47,398 nucleotides of DNA, taken from assembly GCF_000236785.1 (NCBI RefSeq), contig NZ_AGUF01000060.1, forward strand, positions 1 to 47,398, given 5' to 3'. Origin of the DNA: Achromobacter arsenitoxydans SY8. Lineage in GTDB: Bacteria; Pseudomonadota; Gammaproteobacteria; Burkholderiales; Burkholderiaceae_B. The notes beneath the pieces are model-generated. The model ran no database searches, was not told the origin of the DNA, and worked only from the letters and a program-made list of their open reading frames with translations. This document shows, piece after piece, positions 17,943 through 27,214 of the stretch (positions are counted from its first letter, which is position 1; every line of letters starts with the position of its first letter). Made by a program: the position numbers and the translations under genes.

Positions 17943-18398
17943 ATGTGGTCATTCTTCAAGCGGCTGCTCGCCGGACCGCCGGCGCCCGAGGATCCCTTGC
18001 GGGAAACGGTGGGCTTCGACGATGCCGGTTTCACGCGCACCGGCGAACTGGCGCGCGCCATGGGCCTGCGGGAGTTCTGGCCGTGGAGCGAGATTCATGA
18101 ATTCGGATTTCGCTACACGCAGGCCCTCTACCCCGATCCGTGGGCGGGCGACTACATGGAAAGCCTGTGGTTCGTGCGGGTTCCGTCCGACGGCGGCGGA
18201 TTGATGACGATGGATTTCGACGCGTCCGTGCTGGATATCGACCATCTGCCGCCCGCCCTGCTGCGCAACTTGCCTGGCCTGGACCTGGACATGCTGCGGG
18301 CGGGACTGGCCGCAGCCGCGCGGGGCCGGCGCCATGACCAGGCCGAAGGCGAATGGGTGGGCTGGCGGCGCGCCGGCAGCCCACCGCCGCCGGCCTAA
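17943..18398 (+). CDS. Hypothetical protein
   Basis: The 151-residue protein is acidic and rich in aromatic residues, starting MWSFFKRLL with a short amphipathic or hydrophobic N-terminus but no full signal peptide. The motif FWPWSEIHEFGFRYTQ and the pattern SLWFVRVP suggest a compact beta domain like those of small conserved proteobacterial proteins. I do not recognise the family. It is convergent with the PLP enzyme, with 4 bases between. The AT-rich upstream DNA (17860-17915), with a repeated TTACACTG 19 bases apart, probably holds its promoter. Confidence 0.6.
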   Translation: MWSFFKRLLAGPPAPEDPLRETVGFDDAGFTRTGELARAMGLREFWPWSEIHEFGFRYTQALYPDPWAGDYMESLWFVRVPSDGGGLMTMDFDASVLDIDHLPPALLRNLPGLDLDMLRAGLAAAARGRRHDQAEGEWVGWRRAGSPPPPA

Positions 18399-18402
18399 CG
18401 CG

Positions 18403-19593
18403 CTACACCCGGTCCAGGCCCTGCTTGAGGTCCGCCAGGATGTCCTCGGGCGTTTCCAGGCCCACCGACAGGCGCAGCAGCCCTTCGGACAGGCCATAGC
18501 GCTCGCGGTCCTCGGCCGAGTAACTGGCGTGCGTCATCGACGCCGGATGCTGGATCAGCGTTTCCGGATCACCCAGGCTGACCGCGATGCGCGCCAGCTT
18601 CAGGCTGTTGAGCAGCGTCCTGCCCGCGGCCAGGCCGCCTTTCAATTCAAAGGCCACCAGGCCGCCACCCGCCGCCTGCTGGCGCAGCGCGATATCCGCG
18701 CCCGCGGTCCCGGCAAGGCCCGGGTAGAACACGTCGGCCACCGCCGGATGCTCGCGCAGCAGCTTGGCCACCTTCAGCGCGGATTCGCTGTGGCGCTGCA
18801 CGCGCAGCTCCAGCGTCTTGATCCCGCGCAGCACCAGGAATGCGGTGAACGGCGACAAGGTGGCGCCGGTGAAATAGCGCAGCCCCTGCAGGCGGATCGC
18901 GTCGATGTGTTCTTTGCGGCCCAGCACGGCGCCGGCCAGCAGGTCGCCATGGCCGCCGAGGTACTTGGTGGCCGAGTGCAGCACGATGTCGGCGCCATGC
19001 TCCAGCGGGCGCTGCAGCACCGGCGTGGCGAAGGTGTTGTCGACGATGGTGAGCAGCCCCTTCCCGCGCGCAATGGCGGACACCGCCGCGATGTCGACCA
19101 GGCGCAGGTTCGGATTTGCGGGTGTCTCGAAGTAGACCGCGCGCGTCCTGGGGCCGATGGCGGCGGCCACCGACTGCGGCCGCGTGAAATCGGCGAATAC
19201 GGCGCGCACGCCAAAGCGTTCCAGCCCCTGCGTGAACAGCGTGAAAGCGGTGCCGTAGACGATCTGGTCGACGACGATTTCATCGCCGCTGCGCAGCAGC
19301 GAGAACAGCGTGGCCGATATGGCCGCCATGCCCGACGCCGTCACGACACCTGCCTCGGCCCCTTCCAGCGACGCCAGGCGTTCCTCCAGCAGGGCCTGCG
19401 TGGGATTGCGCGTGCGGCCGTAGACGTAGCCCTGCTTTTCTCCCAGGCGGATCTGGTCGAAGGCTTCGATGCTGTCCTGCGTGTACGTGGAGGTCAGGTA
19501 GAGCGGCGGCGACAGCGCGCCCTGCTCATCCAGCGGGTCGTAACCCAGGTGAATGGCGCGCGTAGCGAAACCGTGTTGCCGGGTGTCGGACAT
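18403..19593 (-). CDS. Methionine gamma-lyase-like PLP enzyme (Cys/Met metabolism family)
   Basis: The 396-residue protein has the full fold-type I pattern: [15 protein letters not shown] (88-92), the PLP lysine in [12 protein letters not shown] (Lys210) and PASMTHASY near 355. Length and the segments around [15 protein letters not shown] and RLSVGLE are closest to methionine gamma-lyase, which splits L-methionine to methanethiol, 2-oxobutyrate and ammonia. Where classic lyases carry YGC (Cys116), this one has YGT (Tyr113, Thr115), so O-succinylhomoserine sulfhydrylase or a variant lyase remains possible. The metQNI importer 1.3 kb away supports a role in methionine use. Start: ATG at 19591-19593. 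Confidence 0.85.
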   Translation of the reverse strand: MSDTRQHGFATRAIHLGYDPLDEQGALSPPLYLTSTYTQDSIEAFDQIRLGEKQGYVYGRTRNPTQALLEERLASLEGAEAGVVTASGMAAISATLFSLLRSGDEIVVDQIVYGTAFTLFTQGLERFGVRAVFADFTRPQSVAAAIGPRTRAVYFETPANPNLRLVDIAAVSAIARGKGLLTIVDNTFATPVLQRPLEHGADIVLHSATKYLGGHGDLLAGAVLGRKEHIDAIRLQGLRYFTGATLSPFTAFLVLRGIKTLELRVQRHSESALKVAKLLREHPAVADVFYPGLAGTAGADIALRQQAAGGGLVAFELKGGLAAGRTLLNSLKLARIAVSLGDPETLIQHPASMTHASYSAEDRERYGLSEGLLRLSVGLETPEDILADLKQGLDRV

Positions 19594-19735
19594 GTTGAAA
19601 CTCCTGTCATGGATGGACGCGAGGGCGCGATCGCCCTTGCCTTGAAATCGTGGTGGGCCTTTGCGGCGCGGCATTGACGGGGCGCGGGCGAGTCTTTACA
19701 TTCGAAAGCCACTTCCCCCGTTTTCCTGGCGCGCC

Positions 19736-20788
19736 ATGACTGACCCGCAAGAGCCCGCGTCGCCCCTGGCCGGCACACCCGCGGCCGCAGCGCCTTCGGA
19801 TATGCGCGGACCCGCCGCGCCGCCGCCCCAGCCCGGCTGGGCGCTCAAGGCGGCCACCGCCGTGGTCTATGCCGCGATCCTGGCCTGGAGCGTCTTCAGC
19901 AGAGGCCCGGAGGGACTGCAGGCCGTCGCCATGCTTGCGCTGGGCTACGCGGTGATCCTGGGCCTCATCGTGTTCGCCGCGCTTGCCTTCTTTTCGCTGT
20001 GGCGCCGCTTCAGGACGCCCCGCAACCGCGCCCGCGTGATGCTGGGCCTGGGCGTGTTCCTGCTGGCCGCCGTCGTGCCGCCCTTCGCCGAACACAACGA
20101 CGACAACCGCCAGCGCGACATCGCCAACGCCGAGATCCGCAAGGCCATCGACACGCTGCGCCAGCAGGCTGCCGGCGGCAGCGGCGCGCCAGAGGACGTG
20201 CCTGCCATCGACCCCGCGCCCCGGGCGTCGGGGCCCTACGGGGAAATGGAACGCGTCATGAAGACCGTGGCCGGCGCGCGTCTGGCGCAGCACCGCGCCT
20301 ATCTGCAGGAACTGCAGGAAATCGGCCTGCCGCGGCTGTTCGACGCCAGGCGGCTGGCGCGCGACACCGGCCTGATCGAAAGCCGGCTCATCCTGGAGCA
20401 GGCCGAACGGCTTGTGCCCGGTTACCGCCGCCAAAGCCTGGACGTGCTGAACGGCATGCCGGCGCTGGTGCGCTCGCTGACCATCGCCGACGCCGAAAAG
20501 GACAAGATCCTGGCCGCGCTGCAGACGTCCAATGCGGCCAGCAACGCCAAGCTGACCCGCCTGTGGGATCTGGAATCGCAGATCCTGCGCGAATTCGGCC
20601 AGATGATCACATTGCTGGACGACAATCGGCAGTACTGGTACGCGGACAAGAACGAGCTGATGTTCGGCCGCGACGGCGACCTGCGCCGCTTCCGCCAGCA
20701 CCAGGAGTCCGTCAGCCGGATGGTCGGCGAACAGGAGCAACTGGGCGTGCAATCGCTGGCAGCGGTGCCACAGGCGCCGCTGCGCTGA
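19736..20788 (+). CDS. Hypothetical inner-membrane protein with helical C-terminal domain
   Basis: The 350-residue protein has a Pro/Ala-rich N-terminus, three transmembrane helices (about residues 38-57, 62-90 and 100-117), then a soluble Arg/Glu/Gln-rich region (120-350). That region is predicted mostly helical, with heptad-like stretches around RDIANAEIRKAIDTLRQQ and LTRLWDLESQILREF. No family is recognised. It is divergent from the PLP enzyme and convergent with metI. Confidence 0.65.
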   Translation: MTDPQEPASPLAGTPAAAAPSDMRGPAAPPPQPGWALKAATAVVYAAILAWSVFSRGPEGLQAVAMLALGYAVILGLIVFAALAFFSLWRRFRTPRNRARVMLGLGVFLLAAVVPPFAEHNDDNRQRDIANAEIRKAIDTLRQQAAGGSGAPEDVPAIDPAPRASGPYGEMERVMKTVAGARLAQHRAYLQELQEIGLPRLFDARRLARDTGLIESRLILEQAERLVPGYRRQSLDVLNGMPALVRSLTIADAEKDKILAALQTSNAASNAKLTRLWDLESQILREFGQMITLLDDNRQYWYADKNELMFGRDGDLRRFRQHQESVSRMVGEQEQLGVQSLAAVPQAPLR

Positions 20789-20868
20789 ACCGCCCGCCGA
20801 ACCTCCCGCTGAACCTCCATTTGCGCCGCGCATCGCCCGTTGCCTGTCCACGCTGCAGCCCGCCCCGC

Positions 20869-21525
20869 CTAACGCTTGTGGTCGGCCCGGCGCGACAGCC
20901 ATTCGCCGGTGAACTGCACGATCGACACCAGCGCGATCAGGATAACGATCACCTCGAACATGACGCGGGTCTCGTAGCGTTCGTAGCCGTAGCGGATGGC
21001 CAGGTCGCCCAGTCCGCCCGCCCCCACCGCGCCGGCCATTGCCGACGCATTGATCATGGCGATCACGCTGACGGTCATGCCGCCGATGATGCCCGGCAAG
21101 GCCTCGGGCAGCAGCACGTGGCGCACGATGTGCCAGCGCCGGCAGCCCATGGCGCGGGCAGCTTCCACCAGGCCGTGGTCCACGTCGTTCAGGCTGACCT
21201 GCGCGATGCGCGCGAAAAAAGGGATCAGGTTGGCGGACAGCGGCACGATCGCCGCCCAGGTGCCCAGCGTCGTGCCCACCAGCAAGCGTGTGAACGGCAG
21301 CATCGCCACCAGCAGGATGATGAACGGGATGGCGCGGAAGGTGTTCACCGTGACGGACAGCGCCTTGTTCAGGCGCGGCCTGGGATACAGGTTTCCGGGC
21401 GCGGTCACCGTCAGCACCACCGCCAGCGCCAGTCCGGACACGATCGCTATGACCGCGGAAATGCCCACCATCGTGAGGGTCTGCAGGAAGGCCTGCAGGT
21501 ACTTATCAAGCATCGGCAACGACAT
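20869..21525 (-). CDS. metI: Methionine ABC transporter permease MetI
   Basis: The 218-residue protein has five or six helices and the binding-protein-dependent transport motif [25 protein letters not shown] (about 118-142), which docks on MetN. The length and the segment [24 protein letters not shown] are typical of MetI. With MetN and MetQ it imports D- and L-methionine across the inner membrane. Its start lies inside the end of metN (20-base overlap), so translation is coupled. It is the last gene of metQNI. Confidence 0.95.
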   Translation of the reverse strand: MSLPMLDKYLQAFLQTLTMVGISAVIAIVSGLALAVVLTVTAPGNLYPRPRLNKALSVTVNTFRAIPFIILLVAMLPFTRLLVGTTLGTWAAIVPLSANLIPFFARIAQVSLNDVDHGLVEAARAMGCRRWHIVRHVLLPEALPGIIGGMTVSVIAMINASAMAGAVGAGGLGDLAIRYGYERYETRVMFEVIVILIALVSIVQFTGEWLSRRADHKR

Positions 21526-22609
21526 AACCCAGCACCTTTATCTGATCGGCCACCAGCGCGGCGCGCGCGGCCTCTTCCTGCAGGACGTCCGCCGGCACCG
21601 ACACCAGCAGGCTGCCTTGCGCATGGCCGCGCAACCGGTCCAGCCCGCCGTGCAGCAAGGTCGCGCCCGGCCCCACGGCCGCCAGCGCCTGCAGCGAAAC
21701 TCCGTCCGGGCGTCCTTGCCCGGTGAATTGCAGGCGCAGCACGGCGACGCCGGGACGGCCGTACAGGTCCGGCACCAGCCGGGCGGCCAGATCCGCCGGC
21801 AGGTCATGCTGCAGGGGCCGCAGCAGCGCGCGCGTGGCGTCCGCCTGGGGGTTGCCGAACACGCGCCAGACCTCGCCCAGTTCCACCTTGCGGCCGGCGT
21901 CCAGCACCAGCACTCGGTGGCAGACTTCGCGGATCACCGCCATGTCGTGCGTGATCAGCACCACTGTCAGCCCAAGTTTGCGGTTGATGTCGCGCAGCAG
22001 CGCCAGGATGGATTGCGTGGTCTCGGGGTCCAGCGCAGACGTGGCTTCGTCGCACAACAGGATTTCGGGTTCATGGACCAGCGCACGCGCGATGCCCACG
22101 CGCTGCTTCTGGCCGCCTGACAGTTTCGACGGATACACGTCCGCCTTGTCGCGCAGCCCCACCATGTCCAGCAGCGCCTCCACCCGCGCACGCGCGGCGG
22201 CCGGCTTCACGCCCGCCACGCGCAGCGGCAATGCGACGTTCTCAGCAACCGTCTTCGCGGACAGCAGGTTGAAGTGCTGGAAGATCATGCCGATGCGGCG
22301 GCGCAGGCCCACCAGCGCGTTCTCGTCCAGCCCGCCCACGTCCACGCCGTCCACCAGCACGCGGCCCGCGCTGGGGCGCTCCAGCATGTTGATCGAGCGC
22401 AGCAGCGTGGACTTGCCCGCGCCGCTGCGTCCGATGATGCCGAAGACCTCGCCGCGCGCGACCGGGAACGACACGTCGGACAGGGCGGCGACGGGGCCGG
22501 CGGGGCCCTGGTACTGCTTCTGCAGCCCCTCGAAAACAATGTGCGCGTCCGGGGCCGCGGACGCCGGCGCAAGGCCGCCGCCCGGAATGGAAAGCTCGCG
22601 TTGCATCAT
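21506..22609 (-). CDS. metN: Methionine ABC transporter ATP-binding protein MetN
   Basis: The 367-residue ATPase has Walker [10 protein letters not shown] (60-68), signature LSGGQKQR, Walker [12 protein letters not shown] and a C-terminal NIL domain (about 285-360) that lets cytoplasmic methionine inhibit transport. The N-terminal 25 residues are an extra tail. The start ATG follows metQ by 3 bases and the end overlaps metI, so the operon order is metQ-metN-metI, unlike the E. coli order metN-metI-metQ. Confidence 0.95.
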   Translation of the reverse strand: MMQRELSIPGGGLAPASAAPDAHIVFEGLQKQYQGPAGPVAALSDVSFPVARGEVFGIIGRSGAGKSTLLRSINMLERPSAGRVLVDGVDVGGLDENALVGLRRRIGMIFQHFNLLSAKTVAENVALPLRVAGVKPAAARARVEALLDMVGLRDKADVYPSKLSGGQKQRVGIARALVHEPEILLCDEATSALDPETTQSILALLRDINRKLGLTVVLITHDMAVIREVCHRVLVLDAGRKVELGEVWRVFGNPQADATRALLRPLQHDLPADLAARLVPDLYGRPGVAVLRLQFTGQGRPDGVSLQALAAVGPGATLLHGGLDRLRGHAQGSLLVSVPADVLQEEAARAALVADQIKVLGYVVADA

Positions 22610-22612
22610 GGC

Positions 22613-23503
22613 CTAGAAGACGGGGATGACGGAGCCTTCGTACTTGCTCAGGATGAACTGGCGCACTTCCTCGGAGTGGTACGCCTTGACCAGCGCGGGC
22701 ACCCAGGGCGCGTCCTTGTCCTTCTCGCGCACCGCGATGATGTTGACGTAGGGATTGTTTTCCTTCTTCTCCACAGCGATGCCGTCGCGCGTAGCGATCA
22801 GCCCGACCTGGTAGGCGAAGCTGTTGACGATGGCCGCGGTGTCCACGTCCGGCAGCGACCGGGCCAGCACCACCGAAGCGCTCTCCACGAAGTTGAGCTT
22901 CTTGGGGTTGGACGTCACGTCGGCCAGCGTGGCGGTGCCCGTGGCGGGGTCGAAGCCGTCCTTCAGCGTGATCAGGCCATGGTCGCGCAGGATCACCAGC
23001 GCGCGGGTCTGGTTGCTGGGATCGTTGGGAATGCCCACCTTGGCGCCTTCCGGCAGGTCCTTGAGCGACTTGTACTTCTTCGAATAGAACGCGATCGGCG
23101 AGATCAGCGTATTGGCCACCGGCACCAGCTTGTAGCCGCGCTGCTTGATCTGGTCGTTAAGGAAGGGAATGTGCTGGAAGGCATTGGCCTCCAGGTCGCC
23201 GTTGTTCAGCGCCTCGTTGGGGCTGGCGGTGCCGGTGATCACCACGGGCTCGACGGCCAGGCCATTCTTTTTGGCCACCTGGGTCACCACTTCCCAGATC
23301 TGCTCGTCCACGCCCCCGCGCACGCCAACCTTGAGCGGCTTCGGATCGGCCGAGAACGCCGGGCCATGGAACATGGCGGCCGACGCCAGCACCGCGCCCA
23401 GCAGGCGCTTGAGAACCGGCGCCCAAGCCGTGCGCGACTGGCGCGCGCCGCGCGCAACGCTTGGATCCCCGGACGTCCCGGCGGCAGGAATACGGATAGT
23501 CAT
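22613..23503 (-). CDS. metQ: Methionine-binding protein MetQ (NlpA family)
   Basis: The 296-residue protein has the NlpA fold: KVGVRGGVDEQIWEVV, GDLEANAFQHIPFL and SNQTRALVILRDHGLI. Unlike most MetQ proteins it shows no lipobox Cys: after an unusually long basic N-terminus (about 30 residues, KRLLGAVLASAAMFHGPAFSADP) the cleavage looks like signal peptidase I. It may thus be soluble in the periplasm. It is the first gene of metQNI, and the DNA upstream (23504-23640) probably holds the operon promoter. Confidence 0.93.
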   Translation of the reverse strand: MTIRIPAAGTSGDPSVARGARQSRTAWAPVLKRLLGAVLASAAMFHGPAFSADPKPLKVGVRGGVDEQIWEVVTQVAKKNGLAVEPVVITGTASPNEALNNGDLEANAFQHIPFLNDQIKQRGYKLVPVANTLISPIAFYSKKYKSLKDLPEGAKVGIPNDPSNQTRALVILRDHGLITLKDGFDPATGTATLADVTSNPKKLNFVESASVVLARSLPDVDTAAIVNSFAYQVGLIATRDGIAVEKKENNPYVNIIAVREKDKDAPWVPALVKAYHSEEVRQFILSKYEGSVIPVF

Positions 23504-23641
23504 GATGGAATCGCCTCTAAGTCAACGCAGTTATGAGAGAGACGATTCTAGGGACGGGACTTATGCGCGCGAACGAATAGTTGGTTGAGTCGTTATTACA
23601 GGCATCTTTGGATATGGCGGCGCGGCATATGCCGCGTCCCG

Positions 23642-23675
23642 TAGCGTGCGGCGCGCGGCAGAATGCGCCACGCTA
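23642..23675. terminator. Hairpin over the stop of the HemJ-like gene
   Basis: Arms TAGCGTG and CACGCTA, extended by GCGC/GCGC across a bulge, overlap the stop codon at 23673-23675. A 16-bp palindrome CGCGGCATATGCCGCG follows at 23621-23636. Neither has a T-run, so the terminator call is tentative. Confidence 0.3.
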
Positions 23676-24098
23676 GAACGGCTTGACCACCACGAGCGTC
23701 ACGATGGCCGCGGCCGCCAGCACAGTGAACGGCGCATACAGGTCCACCATCGGCGGACGGCGGGCGCTGCCGCCGGCCATGCGCCGCAGCGATGCGCTCT
23801 GCATGCCCAGCAAGGCGGACAGGCCGAGCGCGCAGGCCACCTTGATCCAGATCCAGCCCATGGCGAACCAGCCGAACGTCATGGCCAGGTGCAGGCCGAT
23901 AAGCCAGGTGACGACCATGGCGGGCGTGGTGACGAACAGGGTCCAGCGGCGCAGCGCATGGAGCATCTTGCGCTCCTTGGGCGCATCGTCGCCATCCTGC
24001 GGCTGCGAGGTCAGGAGAAACAGGGAGACGAACAGCGAGCCCACGAGCCAGGCCACGGCGGCCGCGACGTGGGCCATTTTCAGGAATTGGTAGGTCAT
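23673..24098 (-). CDS. HemJ/CopD-like four-helix membrane protein
   Basis: The 141-residue protein has four transmembrane helices. A conserved His lies in helix 1 (LKMAHVAAAVAWLVGSLF), and a polar loop RKMLHALRRWTLFVTTPAMVVTWLIGLHL leads to helix 2-3. This arrangement resembles HemJ-type protoporphyrinogen oxidase and CopD-domain proteins, which bind heme or copper through such His residues. I prefer the ATG at 24096-24098; another ATG is three codons upstream. It stands alone between metQ and a DUF2242 lipoprotein. HemJ identity is unproven, since several short CopD-like families share this look. Confidence 0.7.
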   Translation of the reverse strand: MTYQFLKMAHVAAAVAWLVGSLFVSLFLLTSQPQDGDDAPKERKMLHALRRWTLFVTTPAMVVTWLIGLHLAMTFGWFAMGWIWIKVACALGLSALLGMQSASLRRMAGGSARRPPMVDLYAPFTVLAAAAIVTLVVVKPF

Positions 24099-24200
24099 GG
24101 CCGGCATTATCGCCGGTCGCGCATGGCCTGGCGCGACGGACCGACGCCGGCGATTTGCGCTACGGCAAACTCCCCGGCGTTCGGCTTGGCGCCGCCTGCG

Positions 24201-25046
24201 TCAGTTGCCGGCTTGCGGCGCGGCAGGTGCGGCGGACTCTGCGGCGGCAGGGGCCGGCGTCGCCGCAGGCTTGTCCTGGGGCGCAGCGGGTTTGTCCGCC
24301 GTTGCCGCCGGTGCAGGGTTCGCGGAGCCGGTAGCGGCGCCCGTTCCCGATTCGCCGCTAGCGGCCGGCGCAGGCTTGTCGCCGCCCGCCGCCGCAGGAT
24401 TCAGCGTGTCTGCGGGCGCGTTGGGCGCGACCACCGGATCCGCCGGCACGGGCGGCGCCTTGGGTGCGGCGCTCTTGCCGCGCGCGGGCGCCGGTTCATG
24501 CGGCGCGGCGGCAGCCTGCGCATCGGGCAGGTAGCGCTGCAGCAGCTGGAAGAAGCCGTCATAGAACTTGGGCCGGGTCACGGTTTGGCTGCCCGTCTTC
24601 ACCAGCGAATCGTCGCTGCCGCCGAAAGGCATGGAAACCTGCCCCAGCACGCTCACGCCCACGCTGGCGGAGTTGCCGGTGCGCTTGATCGAATAGCGGT
24701 CCTGCACGGCATTGGCGAACACGGTCGCGCGCTCATTCGAGCTGGCGTCCGACGCGCATTCGATATTGAAGCTGATCTGCGTGTGCTGCCCGTCCTCGCC
24801 CTGGAAATTCTTGTGCCCGGTCACGCGCGACGCATCGAACTTGTCGATGTTGTAGCCCTGGCTGAGCAAGGCGCGCCGCCCGGCGTCGCAGGCCGCGTTG
24901 CTGGCGGCGGGAAAGCTGCGCGAGAACGTGTCGCTCTGCGCGAAGTCCTCTCTTTCATAGGCGGGCTTGGGCGACGAGCATCCGGCCAGAACGGCCGCCA
25001 GCGTGGCAAGCAGGGGAAAAGCGATACGGCGGGTAATGCAGGGCAT
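24201..25046 (-). CDS. DUF2242-type lipoprotein with Ala/Pro tail
   Basis: The 281-residue protein has a lipobox LAGC (Cys at about residue 22) after a short hydrophobic signal, and a conserved domain to about residue 175 (ACDAGRRALLSQGYNID, QISFNIECA, VSMPFGGSDDSLVKTGSQT) that I match to DUF2242. The last 100 residues are a low-complexity Ala/Pro/Lys tail, common in periplasm-spanning or wall-associated lipoproteins. The ATG at 25044-25046 fits the signal; a TTG further up adds nothing. Function unknown. Confidence 0.8.
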   Translation of the reverse strand: MPCITRRIAFPLLATLAAVLAGCSSPKPAYEREDFAQSDTFSRSFPAASNAACDAGRRALLSQGYNIDKFDASRVTGHKNFQGEDGQHTQISFNIECASDASSNERATVFANAVQDRYSIKRTGNSASVGVSVLGQVSMPFGGSDDSLVKTGSQTVTRPKFYDGFFQLLQRYLPDAQAAAAPHEPAPARGKSAAPKAPPVPADPVVAPNAPADTLNPAAAGGDKPAPAASGESGTGAATGSANPAPAATADKPAAPQDKPAATPAPAAAESAAPAAPQAGN

Positions 25047-25229
25047 GACAGGTCCGGCTTTGGGCAACGACCTGCATTATCGGCCAAGAAAAAGGAAGGT
25101 TTATTGGGGACGGGTTTTGACGGTGATAGGTTGAAACAGTTTTGGGGTTCGGCGTCCTGGCGGCGCTTGTCCCAAACGCCGCCCAACGTATCGCACACGG
25201 CTGGCCTCACTGTGCCGTTTAGCTTGTCT

Positions 25230-25841
25230 TCAGGCGCCCTGATCCTTTGTGCCGGCACCGGTCTTGACGCGCTCGAACTCGGCACGCCGCGCTACGGCAA
25301 GCGCATCGCGCAGATTCAGTAGCAGCATGGCCTGCCCCCCTACATATCCGCCCAGCGCACTCTGCGCACGCCGCTCGATTTCATCTGCCGAGGTCAAGCC
25401 AAGCCGAACCAGCGCCGCAATGTCTTCTTTGTCGTTATCTGCCAGACGCGAAACCTTGCTGACCGCGAGGTCGACCGGGGAAAGGACTCGCAGCCGGAGA
25501 TAGCCCGCGCCCAGATCAACGGGTATGGAATCTTCCTGATAGTCCTCGTGCATCAACGCAAAAGTGGAGTTGTAATTGGTATCGAAATAGATAACCTGCG
25601 GCGAACCATCCTCGAGGGTCACCTCCACCATCAGGTCATTGGGTAGAAATATGCGGCCCCCAAATTCTGCATCGACATCAGTTGTTACCCGACTGGCGGT
25701 ATACAGGTGCACGGCCATGCCGCCTGCCAGGTAGACATTGACCGCGCGCGACAGCGAAAGCCGCTGTTCCAGCTGGCGAAGCAGATCGCGCAAGCCCTCG
25801 GCCAACGCCGTGTGAGTATGAAACAGTTGCTGTCCCGCCAT
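25230..25841 (-). CDS. Nucleotidyltransferase-fold protein (DUF6036/AbiEii-like)
   Basis: The 203-residue protein has a minimal nucleotidyltransferase signature: YLAGGMAVHLYTASRVTTDVDAEF, where the GG pair is about residues 40-41 and the acidic pair DVD is 55-57. A carboxylate-rich region follows (DYQEDSIPVDLG), then a helical C-terminus. AbiEii-like toxins and DUF6036 proteins share this GG...RxTxDxD arrangement and transfer nucleotides to RNA or protein targets. Codon use and base composition are less GC-biased than in neighbours, a sign of transfer. It is preceded by a small gene 4 bases upstream on the same strand, as in toxin-antitoxin operons. Confidence 0.75.
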   Translation of the reverse strand: MAGQQLFHTHTALAEGLRDLLRQLEQRLSLSRAVNVYLAGGMAVHLYTASRVTTDVDAEFGGRIFLPNDLMVEVTLEDGSPQVIYFDTNYNSTFALMHEDYQEDSIPVDLGAGYLRLRVLSPVDLAVSKVSRLADNDKEDIAALVRLGLTSADEIERRAQSALGGYVGGQAMLLLNLRDALAVARRAEFERVKTGAGTKDQGA

Positions 25842-25845
25842 GACT

Positions 25846-26136
25846 TCAGCGCGCCTCCAACTGGCTGCTCAACATGTCGCGCAGGCGCGGCAAACTGAAG
25901 ATCCAGCCACTTTTCACGACGTCCGCCGGAGGCAGCCGTTCATCGGGGTGGGTGGAAAAATAGCGCTCGCTTGCCCCCATCAAACGCTTGGCTTCGCGCG
26001 GAAATCGGGATTGGACAACCATCGCCGCCAGCCGGAAGACATTGGCTTCGCGCTGATCCAGGGCGCTCGATTGCGCTTCCCGCGCCGCCAGGGCGCAACG
26101 GGCGAGCAACGCGGTTTCAAGTTCTCGTGCTGTCAT
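25846..26136 (-). CDS. Small partner of the nucleotidyltransferase gene
   Basis: The 96-residue protein is mostly helical, with no signal peptide or membrane helix. Its segments include ELETALLARCALAAREAQ and SGWIFSLPRLRDMLSSQ, and I do not recognise a family. It starts 86 bases upstream of the peptide-ATPase end and ends 4 bases before the nucleotidyltransferase start, so the two are translationally linked. By position it is a candidate antitoxin or activator of the nucleotidyltransferase. It has no obvious DNA-binding helix-turn-helix. Confidence 0.6.
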   Translation of the reverse strand: MTARELETALLARCALAAREAQSSALDQREANVFRLAAMVVQSRFPREAKRLMGASERYFSTHPDERLPPADVVKSGWIFSLPRLRDMLSSQLEAR

Positions 26137-26221
26137 GGCCTTCGCCCTTTGTGGCGGAGTGCTGTCGGTTTCGCTTCAAGGAATGTACCCCGAAACAAGC
26201 GCGAAGCGCACCGCCATGCCA

Positions 26222-27214
26222 TCAAGCCGCCACCGCCCGTTCCACCAGAACGCAGCGCACCTCGTGCCCCCGCGCAACTGGCACGATGTCGGGAACGGCC
26301 TCCCGGCACCGCGGCTGGGCGTGGCCGCAGCGCGGCGCGAATGAGCAGCCGGGCGGCAAGGCGGCCAGGTCGGGCGGCGAACCCGGGATGGTTTCCAGGC
26401 GCTGGCCTTTCTGCATGGCGCCGTGAGCCCGGCCCTTGAGCAAGGCCTGGGTGTACGGATGACGCGGCGCCCGCAGCAGGTCGACGAGTGCGCCCTGCTC
26501 CACGATCCGCCCGCCGTACATGACCGCCACGCGGTCGGCGATTTCGGCGGCCGCGCCGATATCGTGCGTGACAAAGACGATGGACAGCCCCAACTCGCGC
26601 TGCAATTCGCGCAACAGCAGCAGGATCTGGATCTGCACGGTGGCGTCCAGCGCCGTGGTGGGTTCATCGGCCAGCAGCACCTTGGGCGAGCACGACAGGG
26701 CCAGCGCGATCATCGCGCGCTGGCGCATGCCGCCGGACATTTCGTGCGGATACGCCTGCAGCCGCCGTTCGGGGCTGGGAATGCGCACCCGCTCGAACAG
26801 CGACAGCGCCTGCGCGCGCGCCTCGGCGGCGCTCTTGCCGGTGTGCCGGCGCACCATTTCCTCGATCTGCCGGCCCACCGTGTACACGGGATCCAGCGCC
26901 AGCAGCGGCTCCTGAAACACCATGGACACCACCGGTCCGCGCAGCGCGGCCAGTTCGCGCGGATTCATGCCCAGCACGTCGCGGCCGTCCACCAGCATCT
27001 CGCCACGCATGCGGGTACGGCGCGGCGGATGCAGCCGCATCAGAGCGCGCAGGGTGACGCTCTTGCCGGAGCCGGATTCGCCGATCAGCGCCACGGCCTC
27101 GCCGCGTCCCACGTCCAGGCTCACGCCGCTGAGCGCCTGCACGGTCTTGGCGCCCGCCTGAAAGGCGACTTCCAGGTTGCGGATGCTGACCAGGGGTTGC
27201 GTCGCGGCCGTCAT
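26222..27214 (-). CDS. Dipeptide/oligopeptide ABC transporter ATP-binding protein (DppD/OppD type)
   Basis: The 330-residue ATPase has Walker A GESGSGKS (about 42-49), signature MSGGMRQR, Walker B VLLADEPTTALD and the C-terminal OppD/DppD Cys cluster (CSFAPRCGHAQPRC), which probably binds an iron-sulfur cluster or zinc. The ATG at 27212-27214 overlaps the stop of the upstream ATPase (ATGA), so it is coupled. It is the last gene of the peptide transport operon. Confidence 0.93.
   Translation of the reverse strand: MTAATQPLVSIRNLEVAFQAGAKTVQALSGVSLDVGRGEAVALIGESGSGKSVTLRALMRLHPPRRTRMRGEMLVDGRDVLGMNPRELAALRGPVVSMVFQEPLLALDPVYTVGRQIEEMVRRHTGKSAAEARAQALSLFERVRIPSPERRLQAYPHEMSGGMRQRAMIALALSCSPKVLLADEPTTALDATVQIQILLLLRELQRELGLSIVFVTHDIGAAAEIADRVAVMYGGRIVEQGALVDLLRAPRHPYTQALLKGRAHGAMQKGQRLETIPGSPPDLAALPPGCSFAPRCGHAQPRCREAVPDIVPVARGHEVRCVLVERAVAA

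Noticed and set aside
23646-25322. 558-codon plus-strand frame opposite the HemJ-like and DUF2242 genes
   Set aside because: Covers two convincing minus-strand genes and the gap between them; composition is that of a shadow frame.
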